The notes: generated by a model from the letters alone, not told the origin. DNA of 63,628 nt from Laspinema olomoucense D3b (GCF_025370785.1 NZ_JAMXFA010000038.1:1-63628), one strand, 5' to 3'. Positions 45,037-54,891 are shown, counted from the first letter of the stretch. Made by a program: numbers and translations.

Positions 45037-46344
45037 TCATCCTTTTTCCTTCTGGGTATCAGCCAAAAAATAGCCGAGCAAATAAAGAGACCCACATAAG
45101 ACGGTGAGGTTACTCTCTAGTTGTAAGGCTTCGGTTAACGCGGGAAAGAGGTCAGAATAACAGCGAATGTCCTCTACCTCGGGACAGATATTTCGGGCAA
45201 GGGTGGCTAACTCTTGCGGTTTAGCCGAGTCATGGTCAGGGACGGGAACTAAGTATAAGTTGTCTCCGGGTTGCAGTAAGGCGCTGAATATACCGGCATG
45301 ATCTTTTGTAGAGAGCATTCCCATCACCCAGGTTACCCTCGGTCGGGAAGCCCCTTCGGGAATGTTGGGAGGGGTCTCAGGGGCCTTGAGACTTTCAACA
45401 TAATTACTGAGGATTTGGGCCGCCGCCGCATTGTGAGCACCATCAATCAACAGGGGACGATGGTCTCGAATCACCCACTGAAGGCGTCCCGGCCATTGGG
45501 TTTTAGCCATTCCCTGGGCGATCGCCTCGTCAGAAATTTGCCACCCCTGCTGTCGGAGGGTTTGCACCGTGGCGATAGCTAGGGCAGAATTAATCAATTG
45601 CGCTTCACCGGGGAGGGTCTGAGGATAGGAGAGTCCTTGACTCTGGACCCATCCTGCTTGCATTGTGAGAGGGGTGGCGGGTTCCGGAAATAGCGTAGGA
45701 CAGTTGAGTTCAGCAATCCGGCGATCGACTACAGTTTTTGCGTCTGGGGGTAAGGGTCCGACGACTGCGGGACATCCCGGTTTGAGAATTCCCGCTTTTT
45801 CCCGGGCAATATCGGCCAAGGTAGGGCCAAGGCGTTGCCAATGTTCCCAACTAATTGAGGTAATCACAGTCACCAGAGGGCGATCGCACACATTGGTCGC
45901 ATCCAATCGACCCCCGAGTCCAACTTCCATCACTACCACATCTAGCTGTTGTTGGGCAAAATATAGCCATGCTGCGGCGGTAATCACTTCAAACTGGGTA
46001 GGAGAAGGCGCTGCGGGGTCGATCGCCTCGGTGACTTGGATGAGGACTTCCTGCAACCCTTGTTCAGAAATTGGACTGTCATTGACACAGATTCGTTCTG
46101 TCCAATCCACCAGATGCGGCGAGGTATAGCGCCCGACTCGATACCCCGCTTCCATGAGAATGGCCGAAAGATAGGCACAGACAGACCCTTTCCCATTGGT
46201 TCCGGCGACATGAATCAAGGGAATGCTGTTGTGCGGATTGCCTAAATCATTTAAAAGTCGTTTGATGCGATCGAGGCCGAGTTCGACGCCAAAGCGTCCA
46301 AAGGAGGACAAGAGAGAATCCACAGTTGCCAGTGCCATTACCAC
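45037..46344 (-). CDS. folC: Folylpolyglutamate synthase / dihydrofolate synthase
   Basis: A Mur-ligase-fold enzyme that adds glutamate to dihydropteroate and lengthens folate glutamate tails. Motifs: the P-loop LIHVAGTNGKGSVCAYLSAI (about residue 43), YTSPHLVDWTERI, VVMEVGLGGRLDATNV, VTVITSISWEHWQRLGPTL with the carbamylated-lysine region REKAGILKPG, and LLIDGAHNAAAAQIL. 435 residues; it may start at the second Met (residue 3). Transcribed alone. Confidence 0.96.
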   Translation of the reverse strand: MVMALATVDSLLSSFGRFGVELGLDRIKRLLNDLGNPHNSIPLIHVAGTNGKGSVCAYLSAILMEAGYRVGRYTSPHLVDWTERICVNDSPISEQGLQEVLIQVTEAIDPAAPSPTQFEVITAAAWLYFAQQQLDVVVMEVGLGGRLDATNVCDRPLVTVITSISWEHWQRLGPTLADIAREKAGILKPGCPAVVGPLPPDAKTVVDRRIAELNCPTLFPEPATPLTMQAGWVQSQGLSYPQTLPGEAQLINSALAIATVQTLRQQGWQISDEAIAQGMAKTQWPGRLQWVIRDHRPLLIDGAHNAAAAQILSNYVESLKAPETPPNIPEGASRPRVTWVMGMLSTKDHAGIFSALLQPGDNLYLVPVPDHDSAKPQELATLARNICPEVEDIRCYSDLFPALTEALQLESNLTVLCGSLYLLGYFLADTQKEKG

Positions 46345-46552
46345 CCAATCTCGTGAAAGTTACACCCATTTTGGTTAAGAAATTCCACTATATCAAGCAA
46401 GAGGGCTGCCGAAACCAGATATTTTTACTTAGCTTGTTCCCGAGTAATCAGGTCCCCCTGTAGCGATTTCTGAAACACTACTGACGATCGCCCTCAAGAG
46501 AGGTTACGGTAGCAGATAAGTCACCCTTTAACGATCTCAACGTCCAGCACTT

Positions 46553-47503
46553 ATGGCAACAGAACTGGCAATCGATACTCGTGGACTCACTAAGCAATTT
46601 GACCGGCATATCGCCGTTAATGATGTTCATTTACAAGTCGGTCCCGGGGAAGTTTATGGACTCATAGGACCAAACGGTGCCGGGAAAACGACCTTAATCC
46701 GAATGCTGGCGACGGCAGAGGAACCCACAATTGGGGAAATTTATATCAATGGGGAACGCTTACTCCGGGATAGTCATAACCCCACTCTGAAGCGTCGTCT
46801 GGGGTATTTGCCTGATGATTTTCCCCTGTATGATGATTTAACGGTTTGGGACTATTTGGACTATTTTGCCCGACTTTATTATCTGCGGGAACCCCGGCGC
46901 AGTCAGCGTCTTTATGAAGTCTTAGAATTAGTTCAGTTAGAGAATAAACGTCTGAGTTCCATTGCTACCTTATCCCGAGGCATGAAACAGCGGCTTTCTC
47001 TGGCGCGAACCATTGTCCATGAACCCATTTTACTGCTACTGGATGAGCCAGTTTCGGGGTTAGATCCCATCGCCCGAATGCAGTTCCGGGAAATTATCAA
47101 AACCTTGCGTGAAGCGGGGATGACCATTTTGATTTCCTCTCATGTGTTGAGTGACTTGGCGGAATTGTGCACCTCCGTGGGAATTATGGAACTTGGGTAT
47201 TTGGTGGAAAGTGCGCCTTTAAAAGAACTTTACCAACGCTTGAGTCGCCAGCAAATTTTAATCTCGACTTTGGGTAAGTTAGAGGCATTGGAAGGGGAAC
47301 TGAAACAGTATCCCCAAGTCGAGGGATGGGAGGTAAATCCCGATGGCAAAACTTTACGGGTGCATTTTGCCGGAACACCGGAAGATACAGCAACTTTGCT
47401 GCGATCGCTTGTGGATGCTGGGATTCCCTTGCATGAATTTCACTCGACCCAGGAAGATTTGGAAACTATTTTCCTGAAGTTAGGCCATAAACAGGCATCT
47501 TAA
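46553..47503 (+). CDS. ABC transporter ATP-binding protein
   Basis: Nucleotide-binding subunit of an ABC-2-type exporter. Walker A GLIGPNGAGKTTLIR (about residue 37), signature LSRGMKQRLSLART (about 140), Walker B ILLLLDEPVSGLDPIARM (about 160) and the switch histidine in ILISSHVLSDLAE. A C-terminal regulatory domain of about 90 residues follows. 316 residues. It is followed 100-odd bases later by two membrane-protein genes on the same strand that are the likely permease partners. Confidence 0.95.
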   Translation: MATELAIDTRGLTKQFDRHIAVNDVHLQVGPGEVYGLIGPNGAGKTTLIRMLATAEEPTIGEIYINGERLLRDSHNPTLKRRLGYLPDDFPLYDDLTVWDYLDYFARLYYLREPRRSQRLYEVLELVQLENKRLSSIATLSRGMKQRLSLARTIVHEPILLLLDEPVSGLDPIARMQFREIIKTLREAGMTILISSHVLSDLAELCTSVGIMELGYLVESAPLKELYQRLSRQQILISTLGKLEALEGELKQYPQVEGWEVNPDGKTLRVHFAGTPEDTATLLRSLVDAGIPLHEFHSTQEDLETIFLKLGHKQAS

Positions 47504-47599
47504 ACCCTAGCCAGCGGTTTGGTTGAGTCTGACTCAACTTTTAACCGAAAGCTAGGACTTCGATGTCTAAGTTTTAATAATTCTCAAAGAAGGTCGCCA

Positions 47600-49177
47600 A
47601 TGTTGACACAATTATTAGATAAAGTGGGGGAAATAAATCCCCAACTTCTTCGCGAATTAAAAGGACGATTAAATCGCCGTTCGGTGGGAATTATTTTGTT
47701 TCTATCGGCCATTAGTCAATGCGTCCTTGTGGGGGTTTCTTCTCAGAGAAATTGTCTCGGTTGGTCCGAGGAAATTGTTGGCGGATACTGTCAACAGTAT
47801 GAAACAGTGATTCAGTGGGAATTTGCCTTTCATACCCTCAGCTTTATGCTGCCGTTACTGTTATTCGCCGGAGGCGTCTATTTATTAAGTAGCGATTTGG
47901 TGAAAGAACAACGGCGCGGAACCCTCAATTTCCTGCGGTTGAGTCCCCGAACCAGCCAAAACGTTTTACTCGGTAAATTGCTAGGGGTTCCGGTTCTCTT
48001 GTACCTGGGAGTTGGGTTGGCAATTCCCTTACATTTGAGCTGTGCGATCGCCGCAGGTGTTCCCCTGGATTGGATTTTTGGGTTTTATGCCGTCATCGCT
48101 GCCTCGGCTACTTTTCTATATACGGCATCTCTTCTAAATGCCTTATTTGTGGGTGAAGTGCAATATCAAGCGATCGTCAGTAGTGCTTTAGCCGGTTGGT
48201 TAGGTTCCAGTTTTGTTTCCTTTATTTTGTACTTTTTGAAGTGGAAAGAAAGCCCATTTAACGAGTTTGTATTTAAGTGGTTTTTCTGGGACTATCAAAA
48301 AACCAATTATGGCTTAGTATTTGGCTGGCTATTTGTCAGCTTACTTATGGGAAATTACTGGATTTGGCAAGGGCTGAATCGCCAGTTCAAAAACCCGAAG
48401 GGGACGTTATTAAGTAAGACTCAAAGTTATGGGTTAGCAGCCAGCCTTCAAATCTGGATGCTGGGGTTGTTCTATCCCTGGATTTCTCCGATGGCTATCA
48501 AAGAGGATTTGATGCCGATGATGTTAATTATGTCCATCTTAACGGTAATCATGTTTTTGTTGATTATTCCGGCGATTTCTCCCCAAGGCCAAACCCTGTT
48601 CGATTGGGCGCGGTATGCTCATGAAAAGCGGGGGCGAGGGCTTAAATATCCCTCCTCTAAAGGGCAGGATTGGATTTGGGGAGAAAAAAGTCCGTCTGTA
48701 GTGGCGATCGCCATTAATTTGGGCATTGTAGCCGTAATTTGGATACCTTGGATTCTCCTCTGGCATGGCAGTTTAGAGGCTACCTTAAAAGCTGGATTAG
48801 GGCTGGTGATGACGTTAAATTTAATCTGGATTTACAGTGCGATCGCCCAGTCTTTGTACTTTATCAAATTTCCCAAACCCGGACTCCTTTCAATGGGAAT
48901 GGTGATGGTTACCCTGAGTTTACCGGCCCTGGCGTTCACCTTATTCTTCAAGACTGTTTCTGTCAACACCACGTTATGGATGCTGCTCGTTTTCGGTTCA
49001 CCCTGGTTTGCTCTCACCGAAGCATCGGCAATGGCGATATTTCTGAGTTTGTTAGGTCAGTTTGTGGCGATCGCCGCCTTAACCCTCACCCTAAACCATC
49101 AAATCCATAGAGCCGGTGCATCCCATTCTAAATTGCTTTTTGCTGCCCATCAAAGCAATTTAGCTCCCAAAGTTTAA
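47600..49177 (+). CDS. ABC-transporter-associated membrane protein, copy 1
   Basis: A polytopic protein with about 12 hydrophobic stretches and no signal peptide, starting MLTQLLDKVGEINPQLLREL. It shares with the next gene the opening INPQLLRELKGRLNRR, the block KEQRRGTLNFLRLSPRTSQN (about residue 115), LLGKLLGVPVLLYLG, and DWARYAHEKRG near residue 340. The EQRRGTLNFLRLSP block is the kind seen in ABC-2 permeases. I choose the ATG at 47600 because it matches the start of the paralogue; the frame opens 27 codons earlier. Confidence 0.8.
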   Translation: MLTQLLDKVGEINPQLLRELKGRLNRRSVGIILFLSAISQCVLVGVSSQRNCLGWSEEIVGGYCQQYETVIQWEFAFHTLSFMLPLLLFAGGVYLLSSDLVKEQRRGTLNFLRLSPRTSQNVLLGKLLGVPVLLYLGVGLAIPLHLSCAIAAGVPLDWIFGFYAVIAASATFLYTASLLNALFVGEVQYQAIVSSALAGWLGSSFVSFILYFLKWKESPFNEFVFKWFFWDYQKTNYGLVFGWLFVSLLMGNYWIWQGLNRQFKNPKGTLLSKTQSYGLAASLQIWMLGLFYPWISPMAIKEDLMPMMLIMSILTVIMFLLIIPAISPQGQTLFDWARYAHEKRGRGLKYPSSKGQDWIWGEKSPSVVAIAINLGIVAVIWIPWILLWHGSLEATLKAGLGLVMTLNLIWIYSAIAQSLYFIKFPKPGLLSMGMVMVTLSLPALAFTLFFKTVSVNTTLWMLLVFGSPWFALTEASAMAIFLSLLGQFVAIAALTLTLNHQIHRAGASHSKLLFAAHQSNLAPKV

Positions 49178-49246
49178 GCCCGGAGTCAACCTCCCTTTAT
49201 CCTCCCTTTTTTCAATAATGTTGTTGTTCCTTAAGGAAATACTTCA

Positions 49247-50791
49247 ATGACCAGTCGTTTAATGGATTATCTTGGGGAATGGAATCCCCAATTTGTTCGC
49301 GAATTAAAAGGTCGATTGATAAGCCGTAACGTTACCTTAGCAGTAGGGCTTTCCCTCCTGGCTCAACTGGTGATTTTTCTCGCTTTCATTAGCCAAATTC
49401 CTTCCCCTGACGCCCCCTATGGCTCTTATTGTATATACCAAGACACTAACCCTTGCGTCATCAATTGGACTCAGTGGAAGGAAGACTTACATCAGGTGTT
49501 TTATTGGGTTTTGCCCCTGGTGCTAGTCTGCGGGGGAGTCTATATGCTGATTGCCGATTTGGCACGAGAAGAACAACGGGGCACTTTGAATTTTATTCGC
49601 GTCAGTCCCCAGTCGAGTCAGAGCATTTTAATCGGGAAATTGCTCGGGGTTCCGGTGTTACTTTATCTGGCCGTGGCGATCGCCTTACCGAGTTATGCAG
49701 CCACCGCAATTGTTGCTCAAATTCCCCTCTTAGAAGTGTGGAGTTTCTATGTCATCCTAGCCGCCCTTTGCGCTGTATTTTACAGTGCGGCGGCGCTTTT
49801 TACCTTGATGGGAGGTCATCAAGCCTTGGTGGGGGCCGGGATTACCCTCATGATGCTGTTCTGGTTAATGCATCAGGAATGGTATTCCTATGGAAAAAAT
49901 TGGGTTTCACACCAATGGTTTGGCTTGAGCTTAAATGGAGATAATCTCTTCAACGTTCGGCTATTTGCTTTAGTCAATGGTGCCATTTGGACCTACTGGA
50001 TTTGGCAAGGATTGCATCGACGATTTCGCAATCCTGCCGCGACTGTGATCAGCAAAAAACAAAGTTACGCCTTGGTTTTTTGTGTGAATGTTTTATTCTT
50101 AGGATTAGTGACATCCTATTTGGGTTCAGAGTATGACCCCAAATTATCGGGGGCTTATCTCTGGTTTGACAGCCTGCGTTTTATCGCCAACCTGAATTTA
50201 TTCTTATTTTTGGGTTTAATTGCCGCCCTCTCCCCGCCGCGACAAACCCTCTTGGATTGGGCTCGTTATGCTCACCAAGCGCGCCCTCAAGCCGTGTTAC
50301 AAGATTTAATTTGGGGAGAAAAAAGTCCCGCACCTGTGGCGATCGCCACAGGTGCCACCATCACCGCCCTCGTCTTCATCCCCTGGGTCCTCTTATGGCC
50401 CGTGGGAATGCTCTCCAAATTGCAGGCGATCGCCGCGATCGGCTTCTACATCATTTTGGCGAGCATTTATGCAGTCCTAGCCCAGATCATGCTGTTAATC
50501 AAATCCAAAAAGCGCGCATTGTGGGCCACGGGCGTTGTTGCAGCAGCGATCGGCCTCCCCCTGCTCACCCTAGCCCTATTAGGAGGACAAGCCGAAACCA
50601 TCCCCGAGCTCTATCTGCTCTCCATCCTCTCCTTATCCGGCCTAGAATACGTCACTACCACCCCCATCTTCATGGCATTCCTAGGGCATCTCGCCATGTT
50701 AGCTGGACTCTCTCTCAAGTTACGTCAGCAACTCAACCGCGCTGGAGAGTCAGCCACCAAAGCCCTCCTCATGGGTAGAAAAGTTAGTTAA
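49247..50791 (+). CDS. ABC-transporter-associated membrane protein, copy 2
   Basis: Tandem paralogue of the preceding gene (514 residues): WNPQFVRELKGRLISR at the N-terminus, REEQRGTLNFIRVSPQSSQS, LIGKLLGVPVLLYLAVAIAL, DWARYAHQARPQ and the ending LNRAGESATKALL line up in the same order. About 12 membrane segments. A heterodimeric permease formed with copy 1 and the upstream ATPase is likely; cargo unknown. CTTAAGGAAAT provides a Shine-Dalgarno about 10 bases before the ATG. Confidence 0.8.
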   Translation: MTSRLMDYLGEWNPQFVRELKGRLISRNVTLAVGLSLLAQLVIFLAFISQIPSPDAPYGSYCIYQDTNPCVINWTQWKEDLHQVFYWVLPLVLVCGGVYMLIADLAREEQRGTLNFIRVSPQSSQSILIGKLLGVPVLLYLAVAIALPSYAATAIVAQIPLLEVWSFYVILAALCAVFYSAAALFTLMGGHQALVGAGITLMMLFWLMHQEWYSYGKNWVSHQWFGLSLNGDNLFNVRLFALVNGAIWTYWIWQGLHRRFRNPAATVISKKQSYALVFCVNVLFLGLVTSYLGSEYDPKLSGAYLWFDSLRFIANLNLFLFLGLIAALSPPRQTLLDWARYAHQARPQAVLQDLIWGEKSPAPVAIATGATITALVFIPWVLLWPVGMLSKLQAIAAIGFYIILASIYAVLAQIMLLIKSKKRALWATGVVAAAIGLPLLTLALLGGQAETIPELYLLSILSLSGLEYVTTTPIFMAFLGHLAMLAGLSLKLRQQLNRAGESATKALLMGRKVS

Positions 50792-51033
50792 CCCCACAGG
50801 AAGATAGCGAGTAGTTTGGACGTCCAAGCTACTCCCTTGGCTCATTCCGCTGTCCGTCAGGGTTCAATTGGATGAACTCCTGCCGGTGCGTTAAGAATGT
50901 AACATTTTATTGCTAGGGCCGATCGCCCAGGCACAGACTGGGTAATAATAAGAGTTTTGCTTAACAGACGTCACCGGAAACTATCGTCATTCAAACCAGC
51001 CTCAACCGTCATATCATCGATCCCCCCCAAAGC

Positions 51034-52113
51034 GTGAATCCGGTTTTTGCCCGTCATGAAACCTTTCACCCTCGGTTTGGCTGGCTGAAAAAGGGTTTTG
51101 ATAAAGCTAAGGAAGATCCTGGGGTATTTCTAGTCGAGGATGCACCGGTGCGTCTCGGGGTGGGAAAAAATATGGTGCGATCGATTCGCTACTGGTGCAA
51201 GGTGTTTAAGCTGTTGGCAGACGATCGCCCCACGGAATTCGGCTACAACCTTTTAGAAGATGATGGCTGGGATCCGTTTTTGGAGGATCCGGCATCCTTG
51301 TGGTTGCTGCACTGGAATTTGCTCAAACCCACCTGCGACGCGGCAGCATGGCATTACACCTTTAATCAGTTTCGGCGGGTGGAATTTTCCCAAAATGATT
51401 TGTTCTTGGCGGTGTCCGACTATGGACAAACCCTGAAAAAGAATATTGCGGAATCTTCAATTAATAAGGATGTGAGCTGCATTCTTCGGATGTATGTCAA
51501 ACAGCGATCGCAGACGAAAGTCAGTGAAGATTCAATTGACCAAACGCGCTTATACGAAGCGTTTGGCATCAGAAGTCCCGAAACCAAACTGCGGGAAGAC
51601 TTGCGAGTCCGTGCCAGTTATATTGGCGGTCAATCTCTGGAACGCCGCCTGACCAGTTTTGCTCAGGCGGCGGCGGATGAGAGTAAGAGCGATAAGCAGT
51701 GGTTAGAAGCACTGGTGATGATAGTTGCCGATAAACCTGGCGAATCCTGGACCGATGAAGATGCCACCGGGTTCGAGATTAAACTCAGCGACATCGCCAG
51801 ACGGTTCAAGAACCTGGAAGCCTTGCAGAAAGAAGTGGCTGCCAAAGGAGAGGGATTTGATGCGCGCCGGATTACCGTCACCCGTCCCGACGGCGAAGAA
51901 ACCCACCTCATGGTCTGAGTTGAGCGCGAATCCGAAGGGAAAATCGAGGCGTTAGTTGAAGAAATATTGCAAAACTCGATTTTGCGAGATAATCCTCAAC
52001 TCCAGCAAGCCTTTGTTGCTAAACTAACCGAAAGAGTTTTGGGAGCAACATCCCTGGAGAATATTGCTCAAATGCAGAAAACCCGTCACCATCGGAACAA
52101 TGAGCGTGCGTAA
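51034..52113 (+). pseudogene. DUF4007-type defence gene broken by an in-frame TGA
   Basis: The frame reads from GTG at 51034 through 294 codons to TGA at 51916-51918, then continues in the same frame for another 65 codons to TAA at 52111-52113. The continuation (VERESEGKIEALVEEILQNS ...) reads as natural protein sequence, and TGA for TGG is a one-base change. The N-terminal 150 or so residues (VFARHETFHPRFGWLKKGFD, VRLGVGKNMVRSIRYWCKVF) match DUF4007, a protein of DNA phosphorothioation and related defence loci. The C-terminal half looks like the tail of a different, larger protein, so an internal deletion may have fused two genes. Confidence 0.65.
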
Positions 52114-52179
52114 GGCAAAGCATCTGCTTTTATCTTCTAAAAGCCGTGGCAATTAATAACAAAAAACACGAGATTTTCC

Positions 52180-52785
52180 ATGAATCTAACGAAAATTTCA
52201 AATATTGAAAATCATCCCTTGGTGCTGCATATTCATCCGGCAATAGAGCTAACCCCAGAGCAATTTTTTGAAATTTGTCAACTCAATCGAGACTTACGCC
52301 TCGAACGGACGGCAACAGGAGAATTAGTGATTATGCCCCCGACTGGCAGCGAAACGGGTGGACGAAATTTTAGACTGGTCGGTCAGCTTTATAACTGGAC
52401 TGAACAAGACGAGACAGGAATTGGGTTTGATTCGAGTACGGGTTTTACCTTACCGAATGGAGCGCAAATTTCTCCCGATGCTGCTTGGGTGAAGTGGGAA
52501 CGATGGAACGCCCTTACACCAGAACAACAGGAAAAATTTGCGCCCATTGCTCCTGATTTTGTGGTGGAACTGCGATCGCTATCTGACCCATTAAAACTAC
52601 TCCAAGACAAAATGCAACAGTACCTCGATAATGGAGTGCAACTTGGATGGCTGATAGACCGCAAACAACGTCGAGTTTACATCTATCGTCCTGTAAATGC
52701 CGTAGAATGCCTCAATAATCCGGCTACGGTTACCGGCGATCCAATCTTGCCCGGGTTTGTTCTGGATTTAAGCAAAATTTGGTAA
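52180..52785 (+). CDS. Uma2 family endonuclease
   Basis: A restriction-endonuclease-fold protein (DUF820/Uma2) of the kind greatly expanded in cyanobacteria. Seen: LRLERTATGELVIMPPTGSE, STGFTLPNGAQISPDAAWVK with the conserved Asp, APDFVVELRSLSDPLKLLQD with the Glu of the PD-(D/E)xK-like site, KMQQYLDNGVQLGWLIDRKQ and RVYIYRP. 201 residues, complete. Cellular role unknown; many lie in repeat- and toxin-rich regions, as here. Confidence 0.92.
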   Translation: MNLTKISNIENHPLVLHIHPAIELTPEQFFEICQLNRDLRLERTATGELVIMPPTGSETGGRNFRLVGQLYNWTEQDETGIGFDSSTGFTLPNGAQISPDAAWVKWERWNALTPEQQEKFAPIAPDFVVELRSLSDPLKLLQDKMQQYLDNGVQLGWLIDRKQRRVYIYRPVNAVECLNNPATVTGDPILPGFVLDLSKIW

Positions 52786-52916
52786 AAAACCGCTCTAACA
52801 ACTTGCTAGAGTAGGGCAATCGGGGCGAAGTCGGGCACAATTAGAAGAGGTCGGTCACAAAATCATGCCACAGCTTCTAGGTCGTTGCTACAGTTCCGTT
52901 TATCCCTTGTAATTAT

Positions 52917-53588
52917 ATGACCTCACTTCCTCCCTGTGAAACGCTAGATATTTCTGCCGTTGGTAAATTTTTCCAAAATACAACAAATTCCTACAAATAC
53001 TTACTGTTTTTATCCTTGTTAAAAATTATAAATTCAAGAAAATTTGAAGTGTCATGCCCGATTGAGTTTCGAGAATTAACCATTGAAATGCTGGTGAATG
53101 CGTGGTATCCTTATGCTTATTATAAATTATCTTTAGGTTCCCAAGACACCATTGGGGAACAGTTAGAGGCGATCGGGTTAGGGAGAAGCCGACTCTCGGC
53201 AACATTGCCCAAGATAAATCCAACAGAAATTCGGAAAACTATTGCAACTAAGGCATTAGAAGAACAGATTAAAACGCTGATGAGATTTGTTCCGTATCGT
53301 CTCATCCGACCCTTTTTTGAATCGGAATTAAGAGAAAAAAAGGATGTAAAGATAAATCCGTTAATTGTAGAACTAGCACAAGCCGAATTTGAAAGTCGAA
53401 AACCACTTTACTGGATCGATACGGACGGCAAAGCTATTTTCGTACATCCAGAATGGGCTAATTATATAAACCTCCACTACAATACCCTAAAAAATTGGAC
53501 ATTTTGGGAATGGGTGGATTATATGCAGCGTCGCAATCCGAAAATTTCCGATGTAGGGAGTAAATTATTGCCGCCACAGACGGAATAG
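52917..53588 (+). pseudogene. Truncated HNH-endonuclease-like gene
   Basis: A 223-residue frame starting TSLPPCETLDISAVGKFFQN. The segment TTNSYKYLLFLSLLKIIN and the AWYPYAYYKLSLGSQDTIGE block recall the N-terminal part of a family annotated as HNH endonuclease domain-containing proteins, but no HNH motif is present. The frame ends just where the downstream 565-bp repeat begins (53586), with the repeat supplying the TAG stop. The 3' half, including the nuclease domain, has probably been lost to insertion or recombination. The family assignment is from memory of the pattern and is moderate. Confidence 0.5.
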
Positions 53589-53621
53589 TCATTACCCACT
53601 ACCCAGGAAGGAGGTCGCGAT

Positions 53622-53819
53622 ATGAAACCGATTAGATATAGTCCAGATGTGGATGCTTTGCTGATTGAACTATCAGACGCACCCATTGCCTATGCTGAAG
53701 ATGAAGGCTCGCTGATCGTTCACTATTCTCCTAGTGGAGAGGTAGTGACAATCGGGGTTTTAGATGTCAAAGAATTTATTGCCAAAGACTCCATGATTGA
53801 AGTTAGTTTCGAGACTTGA
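53622..53819 (+). CDS. DUF2283 domain-containing protein, copy A
   Basis: A 65-residue protein (IRYSPDVDALLIELSDAPIA ... GSLIVHYSPSGEVVTIGVLD) of the DUF2283 family, usually an antitoxin-like partner of a DUF4258 protein. Here its DUF4258 partner is missing: only its last 50 bases remain upstream, fused to the truncated HNH-like gene. AGGAAGGAGG precedes the ATG by about 8 bases. Differs by a handful of residues from the copy at 55436. Confidence 0.85.
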   Translation: MKPIRYSPDVDALLIELSDAPIAYAEDEGSLIVHYSPSGEVVTIGVLDVKEFIAKDSMIEVSFET

Positions 53820-53845
53820 CGTTTAGCTTGATGTCAAAATTTTAA

Positions 53846-54082
53846 ATGCGTGAGTTCAATGTAATCATTCCCGATTCCTTGTACCAACAAGTGGCAGAAT
53901 TGGTAGAACAAGAAAGTATCTGTCTTGACCAATGGGTTGCGATCGCCCTTTCGGCTCAAGTTTCCGCTTGGATGACTCAAGATTATGTGGTGGAGCGAGC
54001 AAAACGGGGGAATTGGGAACAATTTAAACAGGTTTTGATGAAGGTTCCCGATGTAGAACCGGAGGAATTTGATAAGCTGTAG
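53846..54082 (+). CDS. Small ribbon-helix-helix-like antitoxin, copy A
   Basis: A 78-residue protein beginning with a short strand (MREFNVIIPDSLYQQVAELV) followed by helices, the layout of CopG/HicB-type DNA-binding antitoxins. It follows the DUF2283 gene by 26 bases. No toxin gene directly follows; the next gene pair starts about 130 bases later. About 80% identical to the copy at 55660. Confidence 0.75.
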   Translation: MREFNVIIPDSLYQQVAELVEQESICLDQWVAIALSAQVSAWMTQDYVVERAKRGNWEQFKQVLMKVPDVEPEEFDKL

Positions 54083-54207
54083 TTGTCAGATTGCTGAAGT
54101 TGCGATCGCGGACTCTAGGGAGTATAAGGCAGACCTCTAGAAAGGCGATCGCAGCTTTCCCCATTCACCAAGAGAGAAACAAAGGACAAAGGACAAAGGA
54201 CAAACCC

Positions 54208-54531
54208 ATGACTTTTTCAATTACCCTCGAACCCGTTCCCTTAGAATTGCATCCTGATGGAGTGGTGCGCGTTGGCGGAACGCGAGTCACGCTAGATACG
54301 GTTGTTGCTGCTTTTAACCAAGGCGCAACGGCAGAGGAAATCACCTCTCAATATCCGTCGTTACAACTCGCTGATGTGTATAGCGCGATCGCTTTTTACT
54401 TACGGCGACAGGAGGAGGTTGAGCAGTATTTGCAGCAACGACAACACCATGCCCAAGAAATTCGTCACCAAAATGAGCATCGATTTGACCCCGAAGGAGT
54501 GCGCGATCGCTTGTTAGCGCGTCGGAGGTGA
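54208..54531 (+). CDS. DUF433 antitoxin
   Basis: A 107-residue protein with the DUF433 helix-turn-helix core (VVRVGGTRVTLDTVVAAFNQ, EEITSQYPSLQLADVYSAIA). DUF433 proteins are the antitoxin partners of DUF5615 PIN-like toxins (VapB45/VapC45 type). I start at the ATG at 54208 (MTFSITLEPVPLEL); the frame is open earlier but that part is the repeat tail and three heptamers CAAAGGA. The toxin follows 9 bases after its stop. Confidence 0.88.
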   Translation: MTFSITLEPVPLELHPDGVVRVGGTRVTLDTVVAAFNQGATAEEITSQYPSLQLADVYSAIAFYLRRQEEVEQYLQQRQHHAQEIRHQNEHRFDPEGVRDRLLARRR

Positions 54532-54540
54532 TAGTCACGG

Positions 54541-54891
54541 ATGCTAAAATTTGTTGCTGATGAAAATTTCAATAACAATATTGTTCGGGGTTTATTGCGT
54601 AGGCAACCCGATCTGGATATTGTCCGAATTCAAGATATAGGTTTATCTGGGGCAGACGATCCAACCGTTTTAGAATGGGCAGCACAAGAAGAGCGAATAT
54701 TACTAACCCATGATGTCGCAACTATTACGCTATATGCCTATCAACGAATTCAAGCAGAGCAACGAATGCCTGGAGTTTTTGAAGTTAGCCCAACTTTGGG
54801 AATAGGTCGTGCTATTGAAGACATTTTGTTACTAGCCGAATTAAGTTTAGACAACGAATGGGAAGGGCAAATTCGTTACCTCCCCTTGTAA
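54541..54891 (+). CDS. DUF5615 PIN-like toxin
   Basis: A 116-residue PIN-fold protein. The acidic pocket shows in LKFVADENFNNNIVRGLL at the N-terminus, GADDPTVLEWAAQEERILLT in the middle and the Asp of LTHDVATITLYAY. Expected to act as an RNase held in check by the DUF433 protein directly upstream. Complete and with no visible defect. Confidence 0.9.
   Translation: MLKFVADENFNNNIVRGLLRRQPDLDIVRIQDIGLSGADDPTVLEWAAQEERILLTHDVATITLYAYQRIQAEQRMPGVFEVSPTLGIGRAIEDILLLAELSLDNEWEGQIRYLPL

Larger units (their letters stand above)
53586..54152 (+). repeat. Toxin-antitoxin duplicated unit, copy A
   Basis: About 565 bp beginning TAGTCATTACCCACTACCCA and ending AAAGGCGATCGC, nearly identical to 55400-55966. 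It holds a DUF2283 gene, a small antitoxin-like gene and a shared non-coding tail. The left end corresponds to the last 50 bases of the DUF4258 gene that is intact in copy B. Confidence 0.88.
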
